Source of the DNA: Lentibacter sp.
Lineage (GTDB): Bacteria > Pseudomonadota > Alphaproteobacteria > Rhodobacterales > Rhodobacteraceae
Assembly: GCA_016744435.1 (NCBI GenBank)
Contig: JADGEJ010000015.1
Span: 1 to 64,000 of the forward strand
Direction of reading: 5' to 3'
DNA length: 64,000 nt
The notes beneath the pieces were generated by a model. The model saw only the letters and a list, made by a program, of their open reading frames with translations, ran no database searches and was not told where the DNA came from. How positions within the stretch are numbered: the first letter of the stretch is position 1; every line of letters begins with the position of its first letter. Shown here piece after piece: positions 8,591 to 18,051 of this stretch. The position numbers and the translations under genes were made by a program.

Positions 8591-8815
8591 ATGAGTGCCG
8601 AAATGATAGATGCCCGCGGGCTGCTGTGCCCCCTTCCCGTGTTGCGGCTGCGCAAACGGATGAGCAAACTTGCCTCAGGCGAGCAGATCATCCTCTGGGC
8701 CGACGATCCTGCCGCTGTGATAGATGTTCCGCATTTCTGCGCCGAGGCTGGCCATGCTCTGGTTGCAATGGGCGAGCTTGACAGCGCACAGACTTACACT
8801 GTCGAGAAAAAGTAA
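8591..8815 (+). CDS. TusA-family sulfurtransferase
   Basis: This 74-residue protein carries the family motif RGLLCPLPVLRLRK with the sulfur-accepting Cys13 in the CPLP context. TusA-type proteins carry persulfide sulfur for tRNA thiolation, molybdenum cofactor or sulfur oxidation. The length is right for a single domain. It is transcribed away from ccdA, and both act on thiol chemistry, which may or may not be significant. No clear ribosome site is visible before the ATG. A strong terminator follows. Confidence 0.9.
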   Translation: MSAEMIDARGLLCPLPVLRLRKRMSKLASGEQIILWADDPAAVIDVPHFCAEAGHALVAMGELDSAQTYTVEKK

Positions 8816-8848
8816 ACTGCCCAAGCAAAGCAGCCTGAGAAACGAAAA

Positions 8849-8880
8849 TGGCCGCCCTTTTCAGGGCGGCCACTTCTTTT
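8849..8880. terminator. Bidirectional terminator between the TusA gene and rne
   Basis: TGGCCGCCCT at 8849-8858 pairs perfectly with AGGGCGGCCA at 8863-8872 around a four-base loop. A pyrimidine/T tract (ACTTCTTTT) follows on the plus strand and A/T-rich sequence on the minus strand. It can end both converging transcripts. Confidence 0.8.
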
Positions 8881-8894
8881 CATGTCGGTATTTC

Positions 8895-11762
8895 TCAGCC
8901 TTTGCCGAGTGACCACCAGCCGCGCTTTTTAGGCGCTGCGGGCTTGGCAGCTTCTTCAACCACAGGCGCTGGTACGGGCGCTGGCACAGGCTCTGGTACG
9001 GGCGTGGGTTCTGGTGCCGGCCCCGGTGTCGGCACAGGAGGCGCAACCTCTGGAATGGCTTCTACAACCGGTTCCGCAACAGGCTCAGCACGGGCGACCT
9101 CTTCAGCCGCCGCTGCTTCTTCAGCCTTTTTCTTGGCGGCTGCCGAAACACGTGGCTTACGCACACGCTTGGGCTTTTCAGCGGGAGCAGGTGTTTCTTC
9201 GGCAGGCGCGTCTTCTGACGCTGCTGCGGCCTCTTCCTCAGCCTTCTTCTTGGCTGCGGCAGACACCCGCGGTTTGCGGGTGCGTTTGGGCTTCGGCGCA
9301 GCCTCAGCCTCAACAGCTACTTCTGTGGCATCTGTTTCTGCCGCTTCGGCAGGTTTCTCATCTGCAGCTTCAACCGGCTTCTTACGAGAGCGCGAACGGG
9401 TTCTCTTTGGCTTCTCGGCAGCGGCCGCGTCTACGGCTTCAGCGGCAGGCGCATCGGCTGTCTCTGCTGGCGCAGCTTCACCCGAAGCCTCGGCAGCCTC
9501 GCCTTTTGCTTCGCCATTCTCAGTGTCAGCGGAATTCTCACCAGTGTTCTCACCAGTGTTCTCTTCTGTGCCCGCGTTCTTCGAGCGGTTCCGGCGGCGA
9601 CGGCGACGGCGTTTCTTCGGCTTCGGCGCTTCGCCGTCTTCAACCTCGGGCGTCTCAGCGGCATCAACCGAAACAGCTTCCGCTTCAACGTCTTCCGCAC
9701 TTGCTTCGCTGTCGATATCTTCCATCAGCGCAGCACTGCCAGAAACAGCCGTCGAGACAACCTCTTGCACACGGCGCGTGGCCGTCTTGAACTTCTCGAT
9801 GCTGAAATCAGGGCTGATCAACATCGGATCGCCCTCAAGGCGCACAGACATGCCATAGCGCGCTTCGATCTGGGCAATGTGCTCGCGCTTCTGGTTCATC
9901 AGGAAGTTGCTGATGCCAACAGGGCATTTGACCAGAACCTCGCGTGAGCGGCGGCGCGTGCCCTCTTCTTCGATCTGGCGCAAAATGTTGAGCGCGAGAT
10001 TGTCGTCAGAGCGGATAAGCCCGGTGCCGTGGCAGCTCGGGCAAGGCTGCGTCGTCGCCTCGATCATGCCGGGGCGTAGGCGCTGGCGGCTCATTTCCAT
10101 CAGGCCGAAGCCTGATATCCGGCCCACCTGAATGCGCGCGCGGTCGGTCTTGAGCTTGTCCTTCATCATCTTTTCGACTTTGGCGTTGTTGCGCCGCTCA
10201 TCCATGTCGATGAAGTCAATCACGATCAGGCCAGCCAAGTCGCGCAGGCGCACTTGACGCGCCACTTCTTCAGCGGCTTCAAGGTTGGTTTTGGTTGCCG
10301 TTTCCTCGATGCTGCCTTCTTTGGTGGCGCGGCCCGAGTTTACGTCAACCGCAACAAGCGCTTCTGTCATATCGATGACGATGTAGCCCCCCGACTTGAG
10401 CTGAACTGTCGGATTGAACATCGAGCTGAGGTAGCTTTCCACTTGGTAGCGCGCAAACAGCGGCAGGCCTTCGTGGTAGTTCTTTACGTTCTTGGCGTGC
10501 GACGGCATGATCATTTTCATGAAATCTTTGGCGATGCGATAGCCGCGCTCACCTTCCACCAGAACTTCGTCGATCTCGCGGCTGTAGAGGTCGCGGATCG
10601 AGCGTTTGATGAGGTCACCCTCTTCGTAGATCTTGGCGGGTGCGTTTGACTTCAGCGTCAGCTCGCGAATCTGCTCCCAGAGGCGCAGCAGGTATTCATA
10701 GTCGCGTTTGATCTCGGGTTTGGTGCGCTTGGCACCCGCGGTGCGCACGATCAGGCCAGCGCCTTGCGGCACTTCGATTTCGTTGGCGATCTCTTTGAGT
10801 TTCTTACGGTCTGGCGCGTTGGTGATCTTGCGAGAAATGCCACCACCGCGCGCGGTGTTTGGCATCAAAACACAGTAACGGCCTGCGAGGCTCAGGTAAG
10901 TTGTGAGGGCCGCGCCTTTGTTGCCGCGCTCTTCTTTGACAACCTGCACGAGCAAGATCTGGCGCACTTTGATCACTTCCTGGATCTTGTAACGCTTGGG
11001 CCGTGGTTTGCGCGGCGGGCGAATGTCGTCTTGCTCGTCTTCGTCAGCGACGCTTTCGATGCTCTCGTCTTTAGAGGCCGCGTCCTTTTTGGAACGACGT
11101 CCCCGGCGTTTGGGAGCAGCTTCATCAGCGGCATCGTCTTCACCATTGCCTTCAGCGGCAGCGTCCTGAGCGGCGTCTTCTGTAACGTCTGATGCGGCCT
11201 CTTCCGCAGCTTCTTCCGCAGTTTCTTCCACTGGCTCTTCAACTGGTGTTTCAGCCACAAGGTCCATCGGTGAGTGGCCTTCAAGCGTGTCTTCGCCGGC
11301 CCCTTCAAGGTCGATAGTCTCCATGCCAGAAACTTCGCCAGAAGCGTCAGCGACATCGGCTGTGACAACCGCATCCGCAGCCGTATCCGCCTTGGCGGCT
11401 TTGCTGCGTGAACGCGAGCGGCGCTTCTTGGGTTTTTCTTCCTCCTCGTCATCGCGGGCCTTCATAGCCTCCGCATAGGCGCGCTCTTCTTCCATCAGCG
11501 CTTCGCGGTCGGCGACAGGGATCTGATAGTAATCAGAGTGAATTTCGTTAAACGCGAGGAAGCCATGACGGTTTCCGCCATAGTCAACAAACGCCGCCTG
11601 AAGCGACGGCTCAACCCGTGTTACTTTTGCAAGATAGATGTTGCCAGCAAGCTGCCGGCGGTTTTCGGATTCAAAGTCAAACTCCTCAACCTTGTTTCCA
11701 TCAACCACAACAACGCGAGTTTCCTCTGCGTGGGTGGCGTCGATAAGCATTTTCTTAGCCAT
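8895..11762 (-). CDS. rne: Ribonuclease E (RNase E/G family)
   Basis: This endoribonuclease of about 955 residues is the core of mRNA decay and rRNA/tRNA maturation and scaffolds the degradosome. The N-terminus (KMLIDATHAEETRVVVVDG, AGNIYLAKVTRVEPSLQAAF) is the S1 region. An insertion of about 170 residues, acidic and Lys/Arg-rich, splits the S1 domain (about residues 95-265), as is usual in alphaproteobacteria. The zinc-link is in CPSCHGTGLIRSDDN, and DNase-I-like catalytic segments (VDVNSGRAT, GLIVIDFIDM) are present. From about residue 690 on the tail is disordered, alternating acidic Ala/Glu runs and arginine patches that suit RNA and partner binding, ending KKRGWWSLGKG. I favour ATG 11762 (MAKKM); starts at 11777 and 11771 are possible. 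Confidence 0.95.
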   Translation of the reverse strand: MAKKMLIDATHAEETRVVVVDGNKVEEFDFESENRRQLAGNIYLAKVTRVEPSLQAAFVDYGGNRHGFLAFNEIHSDYYQIPVADREALMEEERAYAEAMKARDDEEEEKPKKRRSRSRSKAAKADTAADAVVTADVADASGEVSGMETIDLEGAGEDTLEGHSPMDLVAETPVEEPVEETAEEAAEEAASDVTEDAAQDAAAEGNGEDDAADEAAPKRRGRRSKKDAASKDESIESVADEDEQDDIRPPRKPRPKRYKIQEVIKVRQILLVQVVKEERGNKGAALTTYLSLAGRYCVLMPNTARGGGISRKITNAPDRKKLKEIANEIEVPQGAGLIVRTAGAKRTKPEIKRDYEYLLRLWEQIRELTLKSNAPAKIYEEGDLIKRSIRDLYSREIDEVLVEGERGYRIAKDFMKMIMPSHAKNVKNYHEGLPLFARYQVESYLSSMFNPTVQLKSGGYIVIDMTEALVAVDVNSGRATKEGSIEETATKTNLEAAEEVARQVRLRDLAGLIVIDFIDMDERRNNAKVEKMMKDKLKTDRARIQVGRISGFGLMEMSRQRLRPGMIEATTQPCPSCHGTGLIRSDDNLALNILRQIEEEGTRRRSREVLVKCPVGISNFLMNQKREHIAQIEARYGMSVRLEGDPMLISPDFSIEKFKTATRRVQEVVSTAVSGSAALMEDIDSEASAEDVEAEAVSVDAAETPEVEDGEAPKPKKRRRRRRRNRSKNAGTEENTGENTGENSADTENGEAKGEAAEASGEAAPAETADAPAAEAVDAAAAEKPKRTRSRSRKKPVEAADEKPAEAAETDATEVAVEAEAAPKPKRTRKPRVSAAAKKKAEEEAAAASEDAPAEETPAPAEKPKRVRKPRVSAAAKKKAEEAAAAEEVARAEPVAEPVVEAIPEVAPPVPTPGPAPEPTPVPEPVPAPVPAPVVEEAAKPAAPKKRGWWSLGKG

Positions 11763-12200
11763 GATGTCCATTTGCACGCGAAATCAGCCAAAGCACCCGG
11801 GGGCGCTTCAGCTCTTTTGACGTGTCTATTTAAGGCAATGTCAGTCGCGCATTCGGAGGGGGCGCTGACGCCCACTGCTCTCGAACTCAATAGTTTGGCG
11901 CGCTTCATCGCGTTTCTTCTCCGACGCCTTGTGCTTTTTTAAAGGCCTAAGGCGCCCATTCTATGACAGGCCCAAAGGCTTGCCGGTTCTTTCGGCCGTC
12001 ATAAGCGGCCAATTCATCCTGCTGGGGGTGCGCTCAGTGCGATCACCCGAAGCAGAGAAACTCATGAAAGGCACAATTGTGATCTGCCCTCCGGTCTACT
12101 TAATGCCACCAAGTCACAAAATACAATGGCAATCTGTCACAATTCCGGAGCATTCGCGCCGGAGATCAAGCTGCAACTTAAACAGCAGCCCATTCGCGGT
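11763..12200. other. 438-bp non-coding region upstream of rne
   Basis: No convincing gene was found here in any frame. Since rne is read leftward, the region should hold its promoter and a long 5' leader. Long autoregulated rne leaders are known in enterobacteria; that this one works similarly is inference. I could not pick out clear -35/-10 elements. Confidence 0.4.
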
Positions 12201-13097
12201 TCAGTCAAAAGCGTTTTTACACCAATGCCTGTCGTCTCCCGCATAGCTTGTGCAGAAGTAATTCAACGCAACCTCGCTATTGGCCCGCCTGTCGGAGCTG
12301 TTCCAATACAACTTGCGCCCGGCCCCCGGCAGCCAGGGGTTTGAGGCGAGGTTGCGACTGACATTCATCAAACGTAGCAGTGGTTCATCTTGCGCAAGGT
12401 TTACAAAGCGCCCATCTCGTGTCGCCACGATCAGCGCGTCGATGTGCAGCCCGGTTCGGGCAATGCCGCGTGGGCGGAACCTTTCAAAAGCATTGTCAAA
12501 ACCCGCCGCACCCGTTTCGTTGATCAAAGCGAAGTCAATGCTCTCTGGCAAATCAACGACCCGCCGTAACTTTGTTTCGTCGAGTTCAAACAGTGGCAAA
12601 GCCAGCAGATCAACGGGCCCGTCAAAGTCAGCAGCCTGCAGGTCTTGCATTTTCACCAGCAAAACTCGTGCTTCCATGTGTTGTGACAAGTTCCAGCAAT
12701 TGTAGGCGCAGTCTTCAAATACCCCCCAAAGCAGCACAGCCGTTTTGCCTGCAAACGCGGGCTTAGGGCCAACAACCGCAAAATCCGCCGCTTGCGCGCG
12801 CTGCTTTGCGTATGACTGCGCGTCATAAGCCGGATAGCCATAGGCCAGTGTGAGCGCCACCGCCACAAGCCCGATTGAGACAAGGGGTTTGCTCCGCAAA
12901 AGGGCGATCGCCCAACACAGCGCGCTCCAGTAAAACACCAGCCCCGCCGCCATGCCAATAAAGTCAACCCATGGTGGGGCGGTCTTGTAGCCTGTCGTGG
13001 TCAATGCCATGCCGCTGAGCAAGCTCAGGCCAATGATCGTAATCAGCGCAATCACGCCGCTGCCAATGATCCATACTGAGTGAAAACCACGCCCCAT
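12201..13097 (-). CDS. Membrane protein with C-terminal soluble domain, unknown
   Basis: I do not recognise this 298-residue protein. It opens with three hydrophobic helices (about residues 8-31, 45-65 and 70-88), followed by a soluble part that contains four cysteines (CAYNCW near residue 135, FC and WC near the C-terminus) and mixed alpha/beta segments such as PVDLLALPLFELDE and SIDFALINETGAAGF. If the soluble part is periplasmic, the cysteines could form disulfides. It lies between the rne leader and the DctD-type regulator on the same strand, with 23 bases to the latter's stop, so it may be read through from that operon. No family is assigned. Confidence 0.6.
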   Translation of the reverse strand: MGRGFHSVWIIGSGVIALITIIGLSLLSGMALTTTGYKTAPPWVDFIGMAAGLVFYWSALCWAIALLRSKPLVSIGLVAVALTLAYGYPAYDAQSYAKQRAQAADFAVVGPKPAFAGKTAVLLWGVFEDCAYNCWNLSQHMEARVLLVKMQDLQAADFDGPVDLLALPLFELDETKLRRVVDLPESIDFALINETGAAGFDNAFERFRPRGIARTGLHIDALIVATRDGRFVNLAQDEPLLRLMNVSRNLASNPWLPGAGRKLYWNSSDRRANSEVALNYFCTSYAGDDRHWCKNAFD

Positions 13098-13120
13098 TTC
13101 AGGATGTTAGCAGCTTAACT

Positions 13121-14458
13121 TCATCCAAGATAGTCAGATCTTTGCAGCGCATATTTCGCCATTTTCTCGTTCAGTGTGCGGCGCGGCAGGCATAGCTCGT
13201 CCATAACGCTGGCAATGCTGCCCTTGTGGCGGCGCATGGTGTTGTCGATCAGCATGCGCTCAAACGCCTCGACGTATTCCTTGAGCGGCTTGCCTTCGGT
13301 TGTCATCACCGGTTGCATCTCGTCGTGATCGTTCATCAGCAGTGAGGTGATGCTGCCCGAGCCGCGCCGCGACTGCAGCACCGCACGCTCCGCCACGTTG
13401 ATCAGTTGGCGCACATTTCCGGGCCACGGAGCCTGTAAAAGCTGCGCGGCCTCCTGCGCTGTAACCTTCGGTGCTTCGCAGCCATATTCGTCGGCAAACT
13501 CGTCGGCGAGACGGGTGAACAGCGTCAGGATGTCTTCGCCACGTTGGCGCAGCGGCGGCACGGTTATACGCAACGCAGCCATGCGGTAGAACAAATCATT
13601 GCGCAGCGCGTCCTCTACTGTCCGGTCTTGCTCTTGTAAGTTGCTAATCGCGACAATGCGGGTTTCTGGCGGGGTGCCCTCTTCGTTCATGAAACTCAGC
13701 AAGCGCGCTTGTACCGCGTCTGAAAGCGTCTCTATATCTTCAAGCACCAAAGTGCCTCCACGGGCTTCCTCTACCGCTGGCAACTGGCTGTCTTCTGGCA
13801 GCATCGGGCCAAACAAGCGCTTGGTCAGCGCGTCTTCTTCCAAGGCGGAACAGCTCACCAGCACAAACTTCTTGCCTGCCCGCGCGCCAACTGCGTGCAG
13901 CGCGTGTGCCACGATGGTTTTGCCAGTGCCCGTCTCGCCGTCGATCAGCACGTGGCCGTCGGCTTGGCCAAGATCAAGAATGTCTTCTTTCAAGCGCTCC
14001 ATTACAGGGCTCACGCCAATAAGCTTCTTCATCAGCTGGCCCCCATCCGACAGCTCGCGGCGCAACATACGGTTGTCCATCGTCAGGCGGCGCGCGTTGG
14101 CGGCCTTCTTGGCCAGCTCTGTCATGCGATCAGGGTTGAACGGCTTTTCAAGGAAATCAAACGCGCCGACGCGCATCGCTTCTACGGCCATAGGAACATC
14201 ACCATGCCCTGTGATCATGATCACGGGCAAAGCACTGTCAGCGCCCATCAGTTTTTTCAAAAACTGCATGCCGTCCATACCGGGCATCTTGATGTCGGAA
14301 ATCACAATACCGGGGTAATCAGGGCCAAGTTCCTTGAGCGCATCCTCCGCACTGGGGAATGTTTCAGTGTCATAGCCTGACAGGGCCAGCCACTGGCTGA
14401 TGGATTGGCGCATATCCTGCTCGTCATCAACGATCGCGATTTTCATTGCCTTGGCCAT
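13121..14458 (-). CDS. dctD: DctD-type response regulator lacking the sigma-54 loop
   Basis: This 445-residue regulator has a receiver domain with phospho-acceptor Asp55 (VISDIKMPG), an AAA+ domain with Walker A GETGTGK at 174-180, and a C-terminal helix-turn-helix (SIASVMDELCLPRRTLNEKM). It pairs with the DctB-type kinase upstream. Unlike normal enhancer-binding proteins, the residues after ELFG-like RLFG (to 217) read PMLPEDSQLPAVEEARGG: the GAFTGA loop that contacts sigma-54 is missing and the segment is shortened. Walker B is GGTLVLEDIE, with the usual DE reversed to ED. It probably activates without sigma-54, as reported for Rhodobacter NtrC. ATG 14458 is preceded by AGGGGAGC. The target genes are not adjacent, so the Dct name is by similarity only. 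Confidence 0.8.
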   Translation of the reverse strand: MAKAMKIAIVDDEQDMRQSISQWLALSGYDTETFPSAEDALKELGPDYPGIVISDIKMPGMDGMQFLKKLMGADSALPVIMITGHGDVPMAVEAMRVGAFDFLEKPFNPDRMTELAKKAANARRLTMDNRMLRRELSDGGQLMKKLIGVSPVMERLKEDILDLGQADGHVLIDGETGTGKTIVAHALHAVGARAGKKFVLVSCSALEEDALTKRLFGPMLPEDSQLPAVEEARGGTLVLEDIETLSDAVQARLLSFMNEEGTPPETRIVAISNLQEQDRTVEDALRNDLFYRMAALRITVPPLRQRGEDILTLFTRLADEFADEYGCEAPKVTAQEAAQLLQAPWPGNVRQLINVAERAVLQSRRGSGSITSLLMNDHDEMQPVMTTEGKPLKEYVEAFERMLIDNTMRRHKGSIASVMDELCLPRRTLNEKMAKYALQRSDYLG

Positions 14459-14474
14459 GGTCAGCTCCCCTGCC

Positions 14475-16253
14475 TTATTCAGCCGCCTCTGCGGCCTCTG
14501 GTGTGGCGTCTTCTTCCAAGATAGGAAGTTGCATTTCAAATACAGCCCCGCCCGCCATCGAATTGCGCGCTGTCAGCCTGCCCCCTAGGTCGTTTACGAT
14601 CCCGGAGGAAATGGCAAGCCCCAGCCCGACGCCCTCGCCCGGCTCTTTGGTGGTGTAAAACGGCTCAAAAAGCGCATCGAGGTCGTCGATCCCCTCACCA
14701 TTGTCGCGCACTGTCAAAGACGCGGTTTCGCCAGCGGCTAAGATCAGCTCGACCTCGGGTTCCGCCACAAGCTTGGTGGCGTCGAGTGCGTTGCGAATGA
14801 GGTTTACCATCACCTGCTCGATGCGCACGCGATCCCCCATCACCATAACGGGCCACTGCGGCAAAACCCGCCTGATCTTGATGTGGCGTTGTTTAAGTTG
14901 CGGCTCCATCATCGAGAGCGCTGAAGTCAGTGCATCGCCCATGTTTACTGGCGAAAGCTGGTCTTGGCCTTTGCGTGCATAGCTCTTGAGCTGCTTGGTT
15001 ATCGCCCCCATGCGCTCGATCAGATCATCAATCCGAAGGAAGCTTGAAACAGCCTCATCAGGGCGGTTACGACTGAGCAAAAGGCGCGCGCCTGCAAGGT
15101 AGGTTTTCATCGCAGCAAGCGGCTGGTTTAGCTCGTGGCTGACGGCGGCTGACATCTCGCCCAAGGCCGCCAGTTTGGAGCTCTGCGCAAGGCTCTGCTC
15201 GGCCACGATAAGCTTGCCTTGCATCTTTTCGCGCTCGGCAATTTCCCGCTGCAAGCGTGCGTTCAACTGGCGAAGCTCCGCCGACTCGCGCTGCACCAAC
15301 GCCACCCGAACCGCCGACCTGCGAGACAGCAAGTAAAACGCCAGCGACAGTAGAATGGCAAAACCCATAATCTCGAGCGCCAGCACCCCGTTTACCCGCT
15401 CGCGCACGCTGGAATAGGTGGTAAAGCTCGCCATCCGCCAGCCGCGAAACGCCACCCGCGTTTCTTTGCGCATCACGGCCTCGCCTTGCACATAGGCATC
15501 CGCAGGCAGCGAGGTCCAGTCTTGGGTGGCGCGAATGGCCCGCTGAATGGCGCTGTCCGCAGACTGGCGTTTGAGGGCCACAACTTCACTGTTGCCGCGC
15601 CAGCGCGGCTCAGTTGCAAGGATGATCGTGCCTTCGCTATCCGTGACCAAAACAGCGTCAGAGATACCCGCCCAAGCGCGTTCAAACTTGGCCAAATCAA
15701 CTTCAACCATGATCACACCGATGGTTTCGGCTTGGCTCGTCATACGGCGCACATAGACAAACCTGTAGCCGCCACTTTCGCGCGGCACGGTGCGAAACAG
15801 CGTATCACTTGAGCGCAGCGCATCGACAAAATAGGGCTGGCTGCGGTGCGCCTCGCCAAGGCGCGCGCGGTCAGTCGCCGCGACAGTGCGCCCGCTCGCA
15901 TCCAGCAAAATAAGGGAAGCCGCGCCGATTTCCTCTACGAAGGAGATCAGCCGTTGCGTGGATCGGCTGAAATCATCCGAGTTGAGCGCCCCGATGAGCG
16001 CCGGATCACGGCTCAAAAGCTGTGGCACAATGGCGTTTCGTTTCAACTCAGAAATCAGGTTGCCCGAGTAGAGCGCCAACCTAAGCTCAGCCCGATTGCG
16101 GGTGTTTTCAGTGAAACGCTCGGTCAGCAAACGGTTTGTGATCGCCACAGTGACAACAGCCAGTACCAGCAACACAACAAACAAAGCCCGCAACCGCCAA
16201 CTCATCGTGGCGGGGCGCGCAGGATTGGGTGTTTCAATGATAGCAGGCTTCAT
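14475..16253 (-). CDS. dctB: DctB-type sensor histidine kinase
   Basis: This 592-residue membrane kinase begins with a helix at about 18-40, then a periplasmic double-Cache-like sensor domain of about 240 residues, a second helix at about 291-309 and a coiled coil. The H-box (AAVSHELNQPLA) carries His373, the N-box VNLIRNALDA is at 483-492, G1 DNGEGI at 517-522 and G2 GVGLGL at 541-546, so all catalytic parts are intact. In the DctB family the sensor domain binds C4-dicarboxylates and the kinase phosphorylates DctD, encoded 16 bases downstream. No TRAP or DctA transporter lies nearby, so the ligand is not shown here. The C-terminal 15 residues are acidic. Confidence 0.88.
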   Translation of the reverse strand: MKPAIIETPNPARPATMSWRLRALFVVLLVLAVVTVAITNRLLTERFTENTRNRAELRLALYSGNLISELKRNAIVPQLLSRDPALIGALNSDDFSRSTQRLISFVEEIGAASLILLDASGRTVAATDRARLGEAHRSQPYFVDALRSSDTLFRTVPRESGGYRFVYVRRMTSQAETIGVIMVEVDLAKFERAWAGISDAVLVTDSEGTIILATEPRWRGNSEVVALKRQSADSAIQRAIRATQDWTSLPADAYVQGEAVMRKETRVAFRGWRMASFTTYSSVRERVNGVLALEIMGFAILLSLAFYLLSRRSAVRVALVQRESAELRQLNARLQREIAEREKMQGKLIVAEQSLAQSSKLAALGEMSAAVSHELNQPLAAMKTYLAGARLLLSRNRPDEAVSSFLRIDDLIERMGAITKQLKSYARKGQDQLSPVNMGDALTSALSMMEPQLKQRHIKIRRVLPQWPVMVMGDRVRIEQVMVNLIRNALDATKLVAEPEVELILAAGETASLTVRDNGEGIDDLDALFEPFYTTKEPGEGVGLGLAISSGIVNDLGGRLTARNSMAGGAVFEMQLPILEEDATPEAAEAAE

Positions 16254-16298
16254 ACCGCGAGTTTAACCGCGCAATGCCAGCCTCACAAGGCAGGGCCG

Positions 16299-16967
16299 TT
16301 AGGCAAGCGCCATTTGGCTCACAAGCCCGTCAAACATCGCGCGCCCGTCCGTGCCGCCATGGCTCGCTTCCGCCATCCGCTCGGGGTGTGGCATCATGCC
16401 AAGAACACGGCGGTTCTTGCTCACAACACCAGCAATGTCAGCGACCGAGCCATTGGGGTTATTAACGTAACTAAAGGCAATACGCCCCTCGCCCTGCAAT
16501 TGCGTCAGTTTCGCGTCATCAACGTAGTAGTTGCCATCATGGTGCGCGATCGGCACGGTCACTTCTTGGCCCGCCTTATAGCCGGCCAGATAGTCGGTAT
16601 CGCAGGCTTCAACCCGCAGGCTCACGGGCTTGCAGATGTACTTGAGGTTGGCATTGCGGCGCAGCGCTCCGGGCAAAAGCCCTGTTTCTGTCAACACCTG
16701 AAAGCCGTTACAGATCCCAAGTGCGTAGCCGCCGCGCTCAACATGTGCCACAAGCGAGCGACAGATCGGCGAGTTCGCAGCAATCGCACCGCAACGCAGA
16801 TAGTCCCCAAACGAAAACCCACCGGGCACCGCCACCAAGTCAACGCCCTTAGGCAGTTCGGTGTCTTTGTGCCAAACCATTTTAACATCGGCGCCCGCGC
16901 GCTCTAGAGCAACTTGCAGGTCCCGATCACAGTTTGATCCGGGGAAGACAATGACAGCAGCTTTCAT
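16299..16967 (-). CDS. purQ: Phosphoribosylformylglycinamidine synthase subunit PurQ
   Basis: This 222-residue glutaminase subunit supplies ammonia to the FGAM synthase complex (PurS-PurQ-PurL) in purine synthesis. The class I amidotransferase triad is visible: Cys86 in LGICNGFQVL, His194 and Glu196 in MMPHPERM. The length matches the small stand-alone PurQ found with PurS. A strong AAGGAGACC ribosome site precedes ATG 16967, and purS lies 24 bases upstream. purL is not in the window. Confidence 0.97.
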   Translation of the reverse strand: MKAAVIVFPGSNCDRDLQVALERAGADVKMVWHKDTELPKGVDLVAVPGGFSFGDYLRCGAIAANSPICRSLVAHVERGGYALGICNGFQVLTETGLLPGALRRNANLKYICKPVSLRVEACDTDYLAGYKAGQEVTVPIAHHDGNYYVDDAKLTQLQGEGRIAFSYVNNPNGSVADIAGVVSKNRRVLGMMPHPERMAEASHGGTDGRAMFDGLVSQMALA

Positions 16968-16991
16968 GGAAGGTCTCCTTAGCCAAGCTCG

Positions 16992-17222
16992 TTAAGCAAG
17001 CTCAATGGTGTAGCTTTCAATCACGGTGTTGGCGAGCAGCTTCTCACACATCTCGGTGACAGTCGCCTCAGATGTGCCATCAGCCAAATTCAGCTCAATA
17101 ACCTTGCCCTGACGCACGCCCTCAACCCCGTCAAAGCCAAGCGCCCCAAGCGCGTGACGCACAGCCTCGCCCTGCGGGTCCAAAACTCCGTTTTTCAACA
17201 TTACATGCACACGCGCTTTCAT
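16992..17222 (-). CDS. purS: PurS subunit of FGAM synthase
   Basis: This 76-residue protein (MKARVHVMLKNGVLDPQGEA) is PurS, the small subunit that bridges PurQ and PurL. Length and the internal GFDGVEGVRQGKVIEL segment match the family. It lies between purC and purQ on the minus strand. Between it and purC, GCAAAGA and TCTTTGC at about 17252-17271 can form a small hairpin. Confidence 0.96.
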   Translation of the reverse strand: MKARVHVMLKNGVLDPQGEAVRHALGALGFDGVEGVRQGKVIELNLADGTSEATVTEMCEKLLANTVIESYTIELA

Positions 17223-17292
17223 GGCTCACTCCGTTTTGTCTTGTCACAGCAAAGAGGTTTTTTCTTTGCATAAATACTCAAATTTCGGCGTC

Positions 17293-18051
17293 TCAGTTAA
17301 TGAGCGTCGGCTTCATTGGCGTCGCACCCTTTGGCATCACACCCAAGCGCTTGGCAACTTCACTGTAAGCATCCGTCAGCGAGCCCAAGTCGCGGCGGAA
17401 CACGTCTTTATCAAGCTTCTGGCCTGTCTCCATGTCCCACAAGCGGCAGCTGTCAGGGCTGATCTCGTCAGCCACGATCAAGCGCTGGAAATCGCCCTCA
17501 TAGACACGGCCAATCTCGATCTTGAAATCAACCAGTTTAATGCCGACGCCGTACATGACACCTGACATGAAGTCATTGACCCGCAGCGCGAGGCTCAGAA
17601 TGTCGTCCATATCTTGCTGGCTGGCCCAGCCAAATGCGGCGATATGCTCCTCGCTAACAAGCGGATCACCCAGTGAGTCGTCTTTATAGCAGTATTCCAC
17701 AATCGGCCGTGGCAGGGCTGTGCCCTCCTCAATCCCGAGACGTTTGCTCATGCTGCCAGCCGCCGTGTTGCGCACGATCACTTCAAGCGGGATAATTTCG
17801 CAAGCGCGCACCAGTTGCTCGCGCATATTGAGCCGTTTGATAAAGTGGTTCGGCACACCGATCGCCGTGAGGCCATTCATGAAATACTCAGACAGCATGT
17901 TGTTCAAAACACCCTTGCCTTCGATCACATCTTTTTTCTCTGCGTTAAAGGCTGTTGCATCGTCTTTGAAGTATTGCACAATCGTGCCGGGCTCGGGCCC
18001 TTCAAAGAGAGTTTTCGCTTTGCCTTCGTAAATTTTTGTGCGCCGTGCCAT
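17293..18051 (-). CDS. purC: SAICAR synthetase
   Basis: Phosphoribosylaminoimidazole-succinocarboxamide synthase, 252 residues, joins aspartate to CAIR with ATP. The N-terminus [20 protein letters not shown] is the nucleotide-binding glycine-rich strand pair. [16 protein letters not shown]-like residues ([16 protein letters not shown]) and [10 protein letters not shown] with SPDSCRLWD are family signatures. I start at ATG 18051, which has GGAG six bases upstream; an in-frame TTG at 18063 is less likely. It heads the purC-purS-purQ unit. Confidence 0.97.
   Translation of the reverse strand: MARRTKIYEGKAKTLFEGPEPGTIVQYFKDDATAFNAEKKDVIEGKGVLNNMLSEYFMNGLTAIGVPNHFIKRLNMREQLVRACEIIPLEVIVRNTAAGSMSKRLGIEEGTALPRPIVEYCYKDDSLGDPLVSEEHIAAFGWASQQDMDDILSLALRVNDFMSGVMYGVGIKLVDFKIEIGRVYEGDFQRLIVADEISPDSCRLWDMETGQKLDKDVFRRDLGSLTDAYSEVAKRLGVMPKGATPMKPTLIN

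Noticed and set aside
8848-9858. 336-codon plus-strand frame rich in Ala, Ser, Thr and Gly
   Set aside because: It mirrors the repetitive Ala/Glu/Arg tail of RNase E; low-complexity GC-rich coding often leaves such open antisense frames.
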